DNA of 64,000 nucleotides from contig NZ_AP014548.1 of the NCBI RefSeq assembly GCF_000831385.1, positions 1,397,501 to 1,461,500 on the forward strand. Direction: 5' to 3'. The notes under the pieces were generated by a model, which saw nothing but the letters and a program-made list of their open reading frames with translations, searched no databases and was not told the DNA's origin. The position numbers and the translations under genes are program-made. Source of the stretch: Nonlabens marinus S1-08 (lineage in GTDB: Bacteria; Bacteroidota; Bacteroidia; Flavobacteriales; Flavobacteriaceae). Positions 56,285 through 64,000 of this stretch are shown here, one piece after another (the stretch's first letter is position 1; the number at the start of each line of letters is the position of its first letter).

Positions 56285-57165
56285 ATTACGCTCTTGTAGG
56301 AAACAATGATGGGCCTTTGAGGCTTATTATAGCCCTTAAGAAGGAAGGAGTTAAACTTCCCGATTTTGTTGGTTTGCAAAAAAAACCTCATGAAACGCTA
56401 TTAGTTAAATACCTTCAAGAGACTGTCAATATTGATTTTAACACTGGTTTTAAAGAGGATGGTCTTATTGAGCTCTTAAAGAATCACCAGATCGATGTAC
56501 TCATCAATTGCTTTTGCAATTTCAAGTTCAATATTTTACTGAAATTATATTCCTGCTTTAATATTCACCCTAGTTACCTCCCTATGTACCGAGGTAGGCA
56601 TCCTATGCATTGGGCTCTGATATTAGGTGAAAAGGAGCATGGTATTACCTTACATAAAATGACTTCAGATTTTGATGCAGGAGCGATTTACTGGCAAGAG
56701 CAAATTGAATTAAATAAAAATATGTCTGTTGCAGAGCTTAGGGAAGGTCTGATGCTTAAGCTGGAAGAGGGGTTTCCAGTAATTATGTCCTGCTTTTTCA
56801 AAAATGAGGAAGTAGTTACAAAGTCAAATGAATCTATAGAAGGTAGCTATTTACCTCGTCGTTTTCCTAAAGATAACTTGCTGTCTGAATGGGAAAATAG
56901 TGATTGGATTTACCGCAAGGTAAAGGCTCTGCGATCTGAATCCAGCCCAGCATACATAAAGACAACAGAGTTAGAATATATACCTGTGCGAGACGTCTTA
57001 ATTATTAATGATCCAATTATAAAACTAAAAGAAAATCGCAAACCTACCATTATCAAAGTTTTAAACAATAAGATCTTAATTCAAATGCCAGATGAAGTAA
57101 TTTTACAAATGACAACAGAATTAGGTATTAGTGGAAAGTTAAATAAAACAAGTGTTGTCTTATGA
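56281..57165 (+). CDS. Sugar N-formyltransferase
   Basis: 294 residues. The folate-dependent formyltransferase active site is complete: Asn94 and His96 in FNIHPSYLPMYRGRHP and Asp132 in SDFDAGAIYW, spaced as in ArnA (Asn-x-His, Asp 36 residues later). The C-terminal part (DWIYRKVKALRSESSPAYI) fits the family too. Enzymes of this kind formylate the amine of a nucleotide-linked amino sugar using 10-formyl-THF. Placed directly before the aminotransferase, it probably makes a formamido sugar in the polysaccharide. Overlaps both neighbours by 4 nt. Confidence 0.88.
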   Translation: MNYALVGNNDGPLRLIIALKKEGVKLPDFVGLQKKPHETLLVKYLQETVNIDFNTGFKEDGLIELLKNHQIDVLINCFCNFKFNILLKLYSCFNIHPSYLPMYRGRHPMHWALILGEKEHGITLHKMTSDFDAGAIYWQEQIELNKNMSVAELREGLMLKLEEGFPVIMSCFFKNEEVVTKSNESIEGSYLPRRFPKDNLLSEWENSDWIYRKVKALRSESSPAYIKTTELEYIPVRDVLIINDPIIKLKENRKPTIIKVLNNKILIQMPDEVILQMTTELGISGKLNKTSVVL

Positions 57166-58277
57166 ATAGGAACATTCCATTAATGGACTTGAAGGTTCAA
57201 TATGAATCGCTAAAAAAAGGTATAGATAAAGTTATTGAAGAAACTCTGATAAATGCTGCCTTCATTGGAGGATCGGCGGTTCAAAACTTTGAAAAGGAGT
57301 TTGCTGATTACTTAGGTTCAGGTATAGTCACTTCCTGCGGGAATGGTACTGATAGTTTAGAGATCATAATGACTGCACTGGAAATAGGTGCTGGAGACGA
57401 AGTGATAGTACCGGCAATGACTTGGATATCCACTAGTGAGGCTATAGTAACATGTGGTGCCAAGCCGATTTTTGCGGATGTCCTTCTGAATAACTCATGT
57501 TTAGATGTAGCAGATGTAGAACGAAAAATCACGTCTAACACAAAGGCGGTAATTGCCGTTCATCTTCATGGAAATATGGTGGATATGCCAGCTTTGATGA
57601 ACCTGTGTAATAAGCACAATATTAAAGTGATTGAAGATTGTGCGCAGGCTCATGGATCTAGTCTAGAAGGGAAAAAAGTAGGTACTTGGGGTATTGCTGG
57701 AAGTTTTAGTTTTTTCCCTAGTAAGAACTTAGGCTGCTATGGAGATGGAGGTGCTATTTACACTGAAAATAAAAAATTATCGCAAAAGATACGATTAATT
57801 GCCCGACATGGGCAAAGTAGTAAGAATGAGCATCTAATCAACGGTCGTAACAGCCGCTTAGATAGTCTACAAGCACGAATACTATCGATTAAACTCCCTC
57901 ATTTAGAAAAATGGATAGACCAAAAAAACAATCACGCAAAATATTATTGCCACAGCTTAAAAGACGTCAATGAATTAAAGCTACCACCACTTTCAGGTAA
58001 TGAAATAAGATTGAGTTGGCATTTATTCGTAATTCGTTTAAAAGAAAGAGACGCATTAAGGAACCATTTAAAAGCCCATCACATAGAGACTGGCATCCAT
58101 TATCCTACTGCATTACCGTTCCAGCCTTGCTATAAGTATTTAAATCATACTTCTAAGGATTTTCCAATAGCAGCAAAGCTTCAGGATGAAGTTTTGTCAA
58201 TTCCTATGTATGCTGAACTTGAAAAATTTCAGCTGGATAAAATAGTAAATTGTATCAAATTATTTTATACTCAATGA
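57162..58277 (+). CDS. DegT/DnrJ/EryC1/StrS-family sugar aminotransferase (WbpE-like)
   Basis: 371 residues. The PLP Lys188 is in FSFFPSKNLGCYGDGGAIYT, the PLP-ring contact in VIEDCAQAHGSS (Asp159), and IPLMDLKVQYESL opens the N-terminus as usual. ARHGQSSKNEHLINGRNSRLD is the substrate-binding turn. The enzyme moves an amine from glutamate to a keto nucleotide sugar. The WlbA/WbpB-like dehydrogenase upstream suggests a 3-keto substrate, giving a 3-amino sugar. It overlaps the formyltransferase by 4 nt and the next gene by 4 nt. Confidence 0.9.
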   Translation: MNRNIPLMDLKVQYESLKKGIDKVIEETLINAAFIGGSAVQNFEKEFADYLGSGIVTSCGNGTDSLEIIMTALEIGAGDEVIVPAMTWISTSEAIVTCGAKPIFADVLLNNSCLDVADVERKITSNTKAVIAVHLHGNMVDMPALMNLCNKHNIKVIEDCAQAHGSSLEGKKVGTWGIAGSFSFFPSKNLGCYGDGGAIYTENKKLSQKIRLIARHGQSSKNEHLINGRNSRLDSLQARILSIKLPHLEKWIDQKNNHAKYYCHSLKDVNELKLPPLSGNEIRLSWHLFVIRLKERDALRNHLKAHHIETGIHYPTALPFQPCYKYLNHTSKDFPIAAKLQDEVLSIPMYAELEKFQLDKIVNCIKLFYTQ

Positions 58278-59431
58278 AAAAGCTATTGAAGTTTGATATT
58301 ATTCATCCTACAGAATATTTGATAGAGAAACAAAGTGAGTGGATCGATTTAGATTCATTGTCCCTAGATGAATATCGTAATAGACTCATAGCCCTCCGAT
58401 CTAACTACTCAGATTATTATACCTACCATTTAAATGAAACAAAGGAATGGGAAGCGGAAGAATTTTTTTTACTGGATCCTGTTTTTCTTAATAAAACGGC
58501 CAAAGAGCTTTTGGGAATTAAGAGATATATTCTAAAAGCGAAAGGTATAGTGCTGGGTAAACTATTCAGAATAAATGACTATTATCAACAAAAAGTAATT
58601 CAAAAATATATCAATCATTTTGAACCAGATGTAATATTTGTACGTTCTCAACCCTTGCCTTCTGCATTTTGGTCTCAATTCAGGAATAGCTCATTATTAG
58701 TAGCAAGACTTTCAGCACGTTTACCTCGTCATTGGCATCCGAATGACTGGGATCTTATATATACAGATCAGCCAGATTTCAAAACATTCTTTGATCTTCA
58801 TGGAACGAGGACAATTATGAATGATCAAGGTTTCGATACACGTATTATCAGGGAGCTTCTGAATCGAGATAAACAGTACGAATGTACATTTTTAGGTGGT
58901 TTAGGCACCCAAAACTTTTTAAAAAGGACTGAATTCATTAATGCAGTTTCTCAAAAAATTGACTTCAAATGGTGGGGTTATTGGTGGAAATACGGCAGCG
59001 ATGGTCGTAATTTAATAGATTTTCCCAACTTAGCTCAAACTTATCAGGGAGCTTCTAGCGGTTTAGAAATGTATCAAATATTCAAAGACAGTAAAATTTG
59101 CCTAAATGATTATGTAGATACTGCAAATGGTATAGGCTTTAATCAGCGTATGTTTGAAGTCATGGGTGTAGGTGGGTTTTTGTTGACAAGATGGGCTCCT
59201 AATTTTGAGAAGGATTTTCCTAAGGGAATATTTGCAACTTACACGGATCGGACGGACTGCTTAGAAAAGATTAAGTATTACCTAAAAGAAAACGAAGAAC
59301 GGGAATTGATAGCTTCCGCTGGCCAGCGATTTATAGCCGAAAATTATGATTATTCGCGTATTGCGAAAGATTTTAGTCAAGAGATCACCGAAGAACTTTT
59401 CAAGAAGAAGATCGATCTACAAAACTGCTAA
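58274..59431 (+). CDS. Glycosyltransferase, CgeB/GT1-like
   Basis: 385 residues from the ATG at 58274, which overlaps the aminotransferase stop (ATGA); an in-frame ATG at 58250 would sit inside the previous gene. The C-terminal half has the pattern of the Glyco_trans_1_2 family: YECTFLGGLGTQNFLKRTEF, YQIFKDSKICLNDYVDTANG and QRMFEVMGVGGFLLTRW. The last is the nucleotide-sugar-binding turn with its Glu. The N-terminal half (DVIFVRSQPLPSAFW) is a Rossmann-type acceptor domain. It is the last gene of the operon, running 32 nt into the convergent GT2 gene. Confidence 0.82.
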   Translation: MKKLLKFDIIHPTEYLIEKQSEWIDLDSLSLDEYRNRLIALRSNYSDYYTYHLNETKEWEAEEFFLLDPVFLNKTAKELLGIKRYILKAKGIVLGKLFRINDYYQQKVIQKYINHFEPDVIFVRSQPLPSAFWSQFRNSSLLVARLSARLPRHWHPNDWDLIYTDQPDFKTFFDLHGTRTIMNDQGFDTRIIRELLNRDKQYECTFLGGLGTQNFLKRTEFINAVSQKIDFKWWGYWWKYGSDGRNLIDFPNLAQTYQGASSGLEMYQIFKDSKICLNDYVDTANGIGFNQRMFEVMGVGGFLLTRWAPNFEKDFPKGIFATYTDRTDCLEKIKYYLKENEERELIASAGQRFIAENYDYSRIAKDFSQEITEELFKKKIDLQNC

Positions 59432-60398
59432 AAATTATATGCTTTAAAGCTCCAATTTTAGCTTTCCCAGATGCATAAGGTGTTAGGAAATACATTAAGG
59501 TGTATTTTACAGAGGTTGAGATGTAAGTAAAGAATTTCATGGTTCCAAATGAATCAAATGCCAAGTTAAAATAACCTTTTCCAACAGTAAAGTATCTATA
59601 CTTTAAATAATCTGGGAATTCCATTTCAAACAATTTATACTGATCGTAAAATAATTTTCGCTTTTCTAGGGTTTGAGTTTGAGGAGCAGAAAAACTCTCT
59701 TGATAAAAATTTCGAAGAGAAAAAATTTCAGGGAAATAGCGTATCCTACCATACCTGCTCGCTAATAACTGAATAGCATAATCAGCATGGTAAACTTTCC
59801 AGAACCAATCCGGGAACTCTCCTATTAGATGGTTTCTAAACAAGATTGAACTTGTTTGAATGAATCCTTTCTGAATAATATCTTTTTGTGTGAAGTCTAA
59901 ATTCCCATTGCTCAGATGAGTCTGGGTTTCTGAAAACTTAACCTCCTTACCATCCTGATATTTGAAGATCGTATCACTAAAAACTAGTGCATACTCCTTA
60001 TTCTTTTCAAGAAAATCAACTTGTTTCTGTAGTTTGTCGGTACTTATCCAAGAATCATCACCATCCAACATAGCAACGTACTTACCACGACAAGCATAAA
60101 GATTAGTAATGTTATTTACTCTTCCTGGAACACAATCGTAATCCCGTGGGTGCAGAATCAATTGAATTTTATCAGGGTGCTTTTCTTGGTACTCTCTCAA
60201 AATATCTTGCGTGCCATCTTTTGAGAAGTCATCACCTACGATTATTTCGTACCGGAAATCTACCGCTTGCGCAAGAACACTGTCCAAAGCCTGTCGAATA
60301 AATTTATTGTGGTTGTAGGTGATTATGGAAACACTGACTAAGGGTAGTTCCATAATTGGATTAGGTAAATTATTCACAATAGCCAAATTTTCTTGCAT
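59400..60398 (-). CDS. Family 2 glycosyltransferase
   Basis: 332 residues. The GT-A fold starts at LVSVSIITYNHNKFIRQALD, with EIIVGDDFSKDGTQDIL at 51-67 and the metal-binding DGDD at 112-115 (VAMLDGDDSW). A hydrophobic C-terminal part (about 285-325) may sit on the membrane. It adds a sugar to the lipid-linked chain. Two starts are possible: 60398, overlapping the previous gene by 29 nt, or Met16 at 60353, nearer to the conserved start of the fold. Convergent with the CgeB-like gene; no terminator lies between the two operons. Confidence 0.88.
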   Translation of the reverse strand: MQENLAIVNNLPNPIMELPLVSVSIITYNHNKFIRQALDSVLAQAVDFRYEIIVGDDFSKDGTQDILREYQEKHPDKIQLILHPRDYDCVPGRVNNITNLYACRGKYVAMLDGDDSWISTDKLQKQVDFLEKNKEYALVFSDTIFKYQDGKEVKFSETQTHLSNGNLDFTQKDIIQKGFIQTSSILFRNHLIGEFPDWFWKVYHADYAIQLLASRYGRIRYFPEIFSLRNFYQESFSAPQTQTLEKRKLFYDQYKLFEMEFPDYLKYRYFTVGKGYFNLAFDSFGTMKFFTYISTSVKYTLMYFLTPYASGKAKIGALKHIIFSSFVDRSSS

Positions 60399-61044
60399 TA
60401 GACATTACCGGATTTTTTGATTCCGTTGAGGTATCCGTAGCGTCCTTCGAAGCCATTGCCTCATTGAATTTGGATGCTGGAATAACTCTAAAATCAAAAG
60501 ACACCCGGGTTTTGTTAGTCATATTAGCTTTTGCACCATGGCTCAGGACAGCACCATGGAATTTCAAATATTCCCCAAGATCAAGATCAACACAGGCATA
60601 ATCAGATTTTCCCTGGGTTTTTTCTATCCAGATAGAATTGGTACCGAAAGCATTTGTTTGTGGCACCCAGTAATTAATTTCGCTTTCATCGTGACCATAA
60701 TCACTATCCTTGTGAAACCGAGCTACTCCTTCAATATCTCTAAACAAGATGCGATGAGAGGGTTTTCGTTGATAATAGATTGGTTCTTGAAATTGTGGTC
60801 GTATAACTTCGCTTATAAAACGTGTATACAGTTGATAAAACGCCTCGCCTTCTATCCCCTCTAGCGCTTCATATAGTTTAATAAAAATGGGTGCGCTTTC
60901 CATATTTTTATAGAAAGAATCCGTTTTGTTGAAATCTTCCTCATTAGATTTCAGCGTATCCAACTCACCCTTATCTATGAATTTAGCAATTAATTGGTGG
61001 AAAGGGAATTCCTTAGTGTCAAAGGACATAGTTTGCTTTTGCAT
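60370..61044 (-). CDS. StrG/phytanoyl-CoA-dioxygenase-like Fe(II)/2-oxoglutarate enzyme
   Basis: 224 residues. The iron ligands appear as His111-x-Asp113 (GVARFHKDSDYGHDESEI) and a distal His (163 in KFHGAVLSH or 169), with Arg180 (KTRVSFDFRV) to hold 2-oxoglutarate. The size and the motif order resemble StrG, an enzyme of streptomycin biosynthesis, and the phytanoyl-CoA dioxygenase superfamily. In a polysaccharide cluster it could hydroxylate or oxidise a sugar or its acyl group. It follows the beta-propeller gene by 10 nt. Function inferred from family only. Confidence 0.75.
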   Translation of the reverse strand: MQKQTMSFDTKEFPFHQLIAKFIDKGELDTLKSNEEDFNKTDSFYKNMESAPIFIKLYEALEGIEGEAFYQLYTRFISEVIRPQFQEPIYYQRKPSHRILFRDIEGVARFHKDSDYGHDESEINYWVPQTNAFGTNSIWIEKTQGKSDYACVDLDLGEYLKFHGAVLSHGAKANMTNKTRVSFDFRVIPASKFNEAMASKDATDTSTESKNPVMSNARKFGYCE

Positions 61045-61054
61045 GCTTATGTAT

Positions 61055-61990
61055 TTAATTCTTCCAAATGGCGTAGCCTATTCCTGATGCACCAAAACCA
61101 TTCCCGTTATAAAAGAGATAACGTTTGCCATTACAATCACAAATATTTGGATAGGTCTGCATCGTACTGTCCCAGCCAGCAGGGCTATAGGAAATACCCG
61201 CGGCTTTATCGTTGCGTTTCCAGTCGATAGCATTAAAAGATTCTGCATAGCCTATGCGGTAAGCATCCTTGCCATCTCTAAAATCTTGGCTACCTCTATA
61301 TGCAAACCACATCTTATAAATGCCATTTTCTTTTAAAACAGTTGCACGGGCATTTGCTTCTTCCCTTTGTAATGGGTTTATACAAGTCTTATTTTCACGT
61401 ATCCAGTCTATTCCATTACGAGAATGCGCGTATTTTATAACATAAAGGGGTTCCACGTTTTCTTTGACTGTCAAAAATCCGGTACTGCTCGCATACCACA
61501 TGTGCCATACGTCGTCACTTTCGCGCATCACCCACGGTGATGCAGTAAAGAACGGCTCATCTCGATTACGATCTAATAGAGCTCCTTTAAACATTTTTTT
61601 AAAAGTTACACCCCCATCTTTGCTTACGGCAAGGCCTATCGCGTTGCGATATGCCACTGAAACACTAGGGTTCCATCCTACATAGTAAAGGTAAATCAGT
61701 TCTCCACAACGCACGACACAGCAAGGCATGTTGCCCCCATCGTCAAAGGTGCCTAGTTCTCCTAAGGACATTATAGGATTTTTATGAACATATAAAATTT
61801 TACTAGGGTCATCTGCACTCACATCAAAAAATGTAGGAATACTTTGGCCTTTATCATTTCTGGGAGCATAGTAGATACGTATGCGATTTTCGTCGAGCAC
61901 GAATGCTGTAGGAACACAAGCATGACTTTTTACCCATGGAATATCGTGACCATCAACCTTGAATATATTTCCTTGTTTAATCCATTCCAT
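61055..61990 (-). CDS. Five-bladed beta-propeller protein (GH43/GH32-like fold)
   Basis: 311 residues without a signal peptide. Repeated blades with aromatic pattern (IRIYYAPRNDKG, ELIYLYYVGWN, VWHMWYASST, GIYKMWFAYRG, KRYLFYNGNGFG) support a glycosidase-like five-bladed propeller. The lack of a signal and the place between an acetyltransferase and a dioxygenase speak for a cytoplasmic role in sugar modification, or glycan transfer, rather than degradation. I cannot identify an obvious catalytic acid pair. It overlaps the acetyltransferase gene by 1 nt. Confidence 0.68.
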   Translation of the reverse strand: MEWIKQGNIFKVDGHDIPWVKSHACVPTAFVLDENRIRIYYAPRNDKGQSIPTFFDVSADDPSKILYVHKNPIMSLGELGTFDDGGNMPCCVVRCGELIYLYYVGWNPSVSVAYRNAIGLAVSKDGGVTFKKMFKGALLDRNRDEPFFTASPWVMRESDDVWHMWYASSTGFLTVKENVEPLYVIKYAHSRNGIDWIRENKTCINPLQREEANARATVLKENGIYKMWFAYRGSQDFRDGKDAYRIGYAESFNAIDWKRNDKAAGISYSPAGWDSTMQTYPNICDCNGKRYLFYNGNGFGASGIGYAIWKN

Positions 61991-62676
61991 TAACCTTTAC
62001 TTTTATGTGATAGACTATCTAGATCCATACTTTCTTTGTGATATTTGAAAGGCTTTGGACCCAAGTATATCGCAAAAGCCTCCGTATCCTTAATTATATT
62101 TGCTCCCATTCCCACTAAAGTAGCTTCAGCAATAACGGTCTCATCTCGTATAGTAGAATTCACTCCAAAAAAACAATGATCAGCTATAACACAAGCTCCA
62201 CTTATAACGACATGACTTGTGATAAACACGTGATTTCCTATAACAGTATGATGTCCTATGTGATTACCGCTCCAAAGAATACAATTATCCCCAATTGTAG
62301 TAAAAGGTTGAATAGTGTTGTCCTCAAAAACGAAACAATTTTCTCCTATTTTTAAATCTGGCCAGGTAGTCGCCTTAGAGCTTACATAGCTGACACAGGT
62401 ATATCCTTTTTCTTTAGCTTCTTCAAATTTTCTCCTCCGTAAATGATTCATTTCCTTAAAGCTAATAGGTAAGAACATGAAAAAGTCTGAAGGGGGATAT
62501 TTTTCAGCAATATCTTCAAAAGCTATTAATGGAAGTTCCTCAAACGTATCATTTTTCAAGTATTTTCTATCAACTGTGAAGGCTACTACTTCATGCGGAC
62601 TATCGTGCTTAAAATAGAAATGGGCTAGGCTTGCTAGCTGGCTTTCGCCAAAAATTATAATTTTCTTAGCTTTCAT
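61990..62676 (-). CDS. PglD-like hexapeptide-repeat acyltransferase
   Basis: 228 residues. An N-terminal Rossmann-type sugar-nucleotide domain (KKIIIFGESQLASLAHFYF) is followed by a left-handed beta helix from about residue 110, with hexapeptide repeats (LKIGENCFVFEDNTIQPF) and GHHTVIGNHVFITSHVVISG, where the paired His are the expected catalytic and binding residues. PglD-type enzymes acetylate the 4-amino group of a UDP sugar. A 4-amino donor could come from the neighbouring DegT aminotransferase. Overlaps the WbqC gene by 11 nt and the propeller gene by 1 nt. Confidence 0.86.
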   Translation of the reverse strand: MKAKKIIIFGESQLASLAHFYFKHDSPHEVVAFTVDRKYLKNDTFEELPLIAFEDIAEKYPPSDFFMFLPISFKEMNHLRRRKFEEAKEKGYTCVSYVSSKATTWPDLKIGENCFVFEDNTIQPFTTIGDNCILWSGNHIGHHTVIGNHVFITSHVVISGACVIADHCFFGVNSTIRDETVIAEATLVGMGANIIKDTEAFAIYLGPKPFKYHKESMDLDSLSHKSKG

Positions 62677-63394
62677 TCTTTAATTTTTCAATGATCAAAT
62701 AGGAGTCTAAGTGCATTAGGATTTTTTCAGGAGTCATCCACATCAATGCATCTATAACGGACAAATGTTTTTCAAAAGAACTTGTGCCCTGATCGTATTC
62801 TTGAAGTTTAGGCTTTATAAACAATAACTCTACTCCCTTCTCTCTGAATTTTTCATCATCATACAAGTCCATTCCATTAAATGGATTAATGTAGGTGGAT
62901 GCATTCAGTAAGGAACATATGTCCAATATTTTATCTTCACCATTTCCTGAACGGTTATAGTTCAAACTAGATGAATCTATAAAATTTCGTTCTAGATTCA
63001 AATAGTTACAAATGGATAAGATCGAATTTTTAGCCAATGAAGCTATATCTGTGAATTCCCTATTTAAAAGATTTTCTACCATAACATAGACGGGCTCAAA
63101 TTGAGAAGCTTTCTTATAATTAAGCTCAAGAGATTTCAGAAACTTCGCTTTCCAAATACCGTACATATCTTTATGCACAAATGTCTCTGTGATCAAATCC
63201 TCTCGAGATCCTTTTTCTAAAGGAATGGTAAAACTATGTGCCCTTTCATTGATCAAAATGCTATTACGGTTTATAAAACCACGTCGAATGAACTGTACGT
63301 CATCAAAAAAAATAAACGTATCGACGGACTTAATAAGCTGGAAATATCCTAAATAAGGATAAGTGTAGGGCTGCATTATCGCTATGCGTGACAC
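62666..63394 (-). CDS. WbqC-family protein
   Basis: 242 residues. The family pattern is clear from the start: IAIMQPYTYPYLGYFQLIK, FIFFDDVQFIRRGFINRN and the later STYINPFNGMDLYDDEKF. WbqC-like genes are found in many O-antigen and capsule clusters, but their reaction is not established; a role in amino-sugar acylation has been suggested for some. It overlaps the aminotransferase gene by 13 nt upstream and the acetyltransferase gene by 11 nt, so it is produced in step with them. Confidence 0.85.
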   Translation of the reverse strand: MSRIAIMQPYTYPYLGYFQLIKSVDTFIFFDDVQFIRRGFINRNSILINERAHSFTIPLEKGSREDLITETFVHKDMYGIWKAKFLKSLELNYKKASQFEPVYVMVENLLNREFTDIASLAKNSILSICNYLNLERNFIDSSSLNYNRSGNGEDKILDICSLLNASTYINPFNGMDLYDDEKFREKGVELLFIKPKLQEYDQGTSSFEKHLSVIDALMWMTPEKILMHLDSYLIIEKLKNES

Positions 63395-64000
63395 AATACG
63401 TATTTTTTTACCACAGATATCACGGTATCTACACTTTCTAACTCTAGATCATGATATAATGGCAGGCAAAGCATTCTTTTAGAAACAGACTCAGCTCTAG
63501 GGCAAGAATTTGGATTCAAATAAGGTAATGTGTTTAAAGCTGGATAAAAATACCGTCTGGGATATATGTTTTGTTGATTCAATTCCTCTACTACCTTTAA
63601 GAGTTCATCTTCTGAAGAGAACAATACTGGGGCATAGGCATAATTGTATTTGAAATCTCGATAGCTAGAAGGGTCTAGCATGAACAAATCAGTATGTGAA
63701 AAAGCTTTTAAATAACGGTCAAAAATATTCTTTCTGCCGAGAACTACATTGTGAAAACCCTCTAAATTCAGTAAGCCAACTCCCGCGTGTAATTCTGAGT
63801 TTTTACCATTGGTACCTACTTGTGAGTAGTCATCAAACTTATGTCCATGGGTGGTGGATAATTTAATCTTCTCTGCGAGATCTTTATGATGAGAAACAAC
63901 ACCGCCACCTTCTATAGTATGAAAGACTTTAGTAGCGTGAAAACTCAAAGTTGCCAGATCACCATAACCAGCCAGTGCTTTACCACGGTATTCACAGCCA
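63382..64000 (-). CDS. DegT-family sugar aminotransferase, 5' end outside window
   Basis: 206 codons visible to the window edge. CEYRGKALAGYGDLATLSFH leads into ATKVFHTIEGGGVVSHHKD, with the PLP Lys in HATKVF, as in FdtB/QdtB/VioA-type nucleotide-sugar aminotransferases. YPRRYFYPALNTLPYL and MLCLPLYHDLE near the end match the C-terminal small domain. A TTG inside the motif at 63948 is not the true start, since homologous sequence continues upstream. It is the first visible gene of the minus-strand operon. It would feed an amino sugar to the PglD-like acetyltransferase. Confidence 0.9.
   Translation of the reverse strand, partial: GCEYRGKALAGYGDLATLSFHATKVFHTIEGGGVVSHHKDLAEKIKLSTTHGHKFDDYSQVGTNGKNSELHAGVGLLNLEGFHNVVLGRKNIFDRYLKAFSHTDLFMLDPSSYRDFKYNYAYAPVLFSSEDELLKVVEELNQQNIYPRRYFYPALNTLPYLNPNSCPRAESVSKRMLCLPLYHDLELESVDTVISVVKKYVLCHA

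Overview
The window comes from a member of the Flavobacteriaceae (Bacteroidota), probably a marine one. The evidence is a complete gldKLMN gliding / type IX secretion locus, a T9SS-sorted nuclease, a flavobacterial exosortase (XrtF) with its partner gene, promoters of the Bacteroidota type (TTG-N20/21-TAnnTTTG), little sign of Shine-Dalgarno sites, several TTG starts and an A+T-rich base composition. I cannot fix the genus; a Nonlabens/Dokdonia-like organism is a guess.

Layout. 0-1.8 kb: a TonB-ExbD-ExbB energy-transduction operon, with TonB cut by the window edge. 1.9-5.8 kb: Na+/H+ antiporter NhaB translationally coupled to an amino-acid dehydrogenase, then AnmK. 5.8-9.6 kb: acyl-CoA dehydrogenase, a UDP-glucose 4-epimerase, a free-Met-sulfoxide-reductase-like GAF protein, XrtF and its partner. 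9.8-12.8 kb: a tight minus-strand operon of a tiny membrane protein, a methyltransferase and a membrane sulfatase-fold protein. 12.9-17.5 kb: a lipoprotein metzincin and a secreted endonuclease I. 17.6-24.2 kb: groESL, then miaB - sigma54 activator - lptE - TPR protein - secG. 24.6-33 kb: topA, a degenerate arginase-fold gene and gldKLMN. 33-43 kb: FAD oxidoreductase, DUF983, ABC-F ATPase, an MFP-RND-TolC efflux operon with a small CPXCG gene, a DUF2383 protein and an initiator tRNA-Met. 43.4-49.9 kb: a frameshifted lipoprotein gene and two lipoproteins facing a FecI-FecR-TonB transducer system. 50.3-64 kb: a surface-polysaccharide locus. A plus-strand operon (Wzm-Wzt export, asparagine-synthase-like amidotransferase, 3-dehydrogenase, FemAB-like acyltransferase, formyltransferase, DegT aminotransferase, glycosyltransferase) meets a minus-strand operon (DegT aminotransferase, WbqC, PglD-like acetyltransferase, beta-propeller, StrG-like dioxygenase, GT2) tail to tail at 59.4 kb.

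The most striking signal is a perfect 16-bp palindrome, CGCTTTCGCGAAAGCG. It occurs 12 times between 1.8 and 50.1 kb, with three drifted copies, both between genes and inside reading frames. Inside genes it is read almost only as AFAKA or LSRKR. It is absent from the 13.9-kb polysaccharide locus. This looks like a genome-wide highly iterated palindrome that predates, or is excluded from, the variable surface-glycan island.
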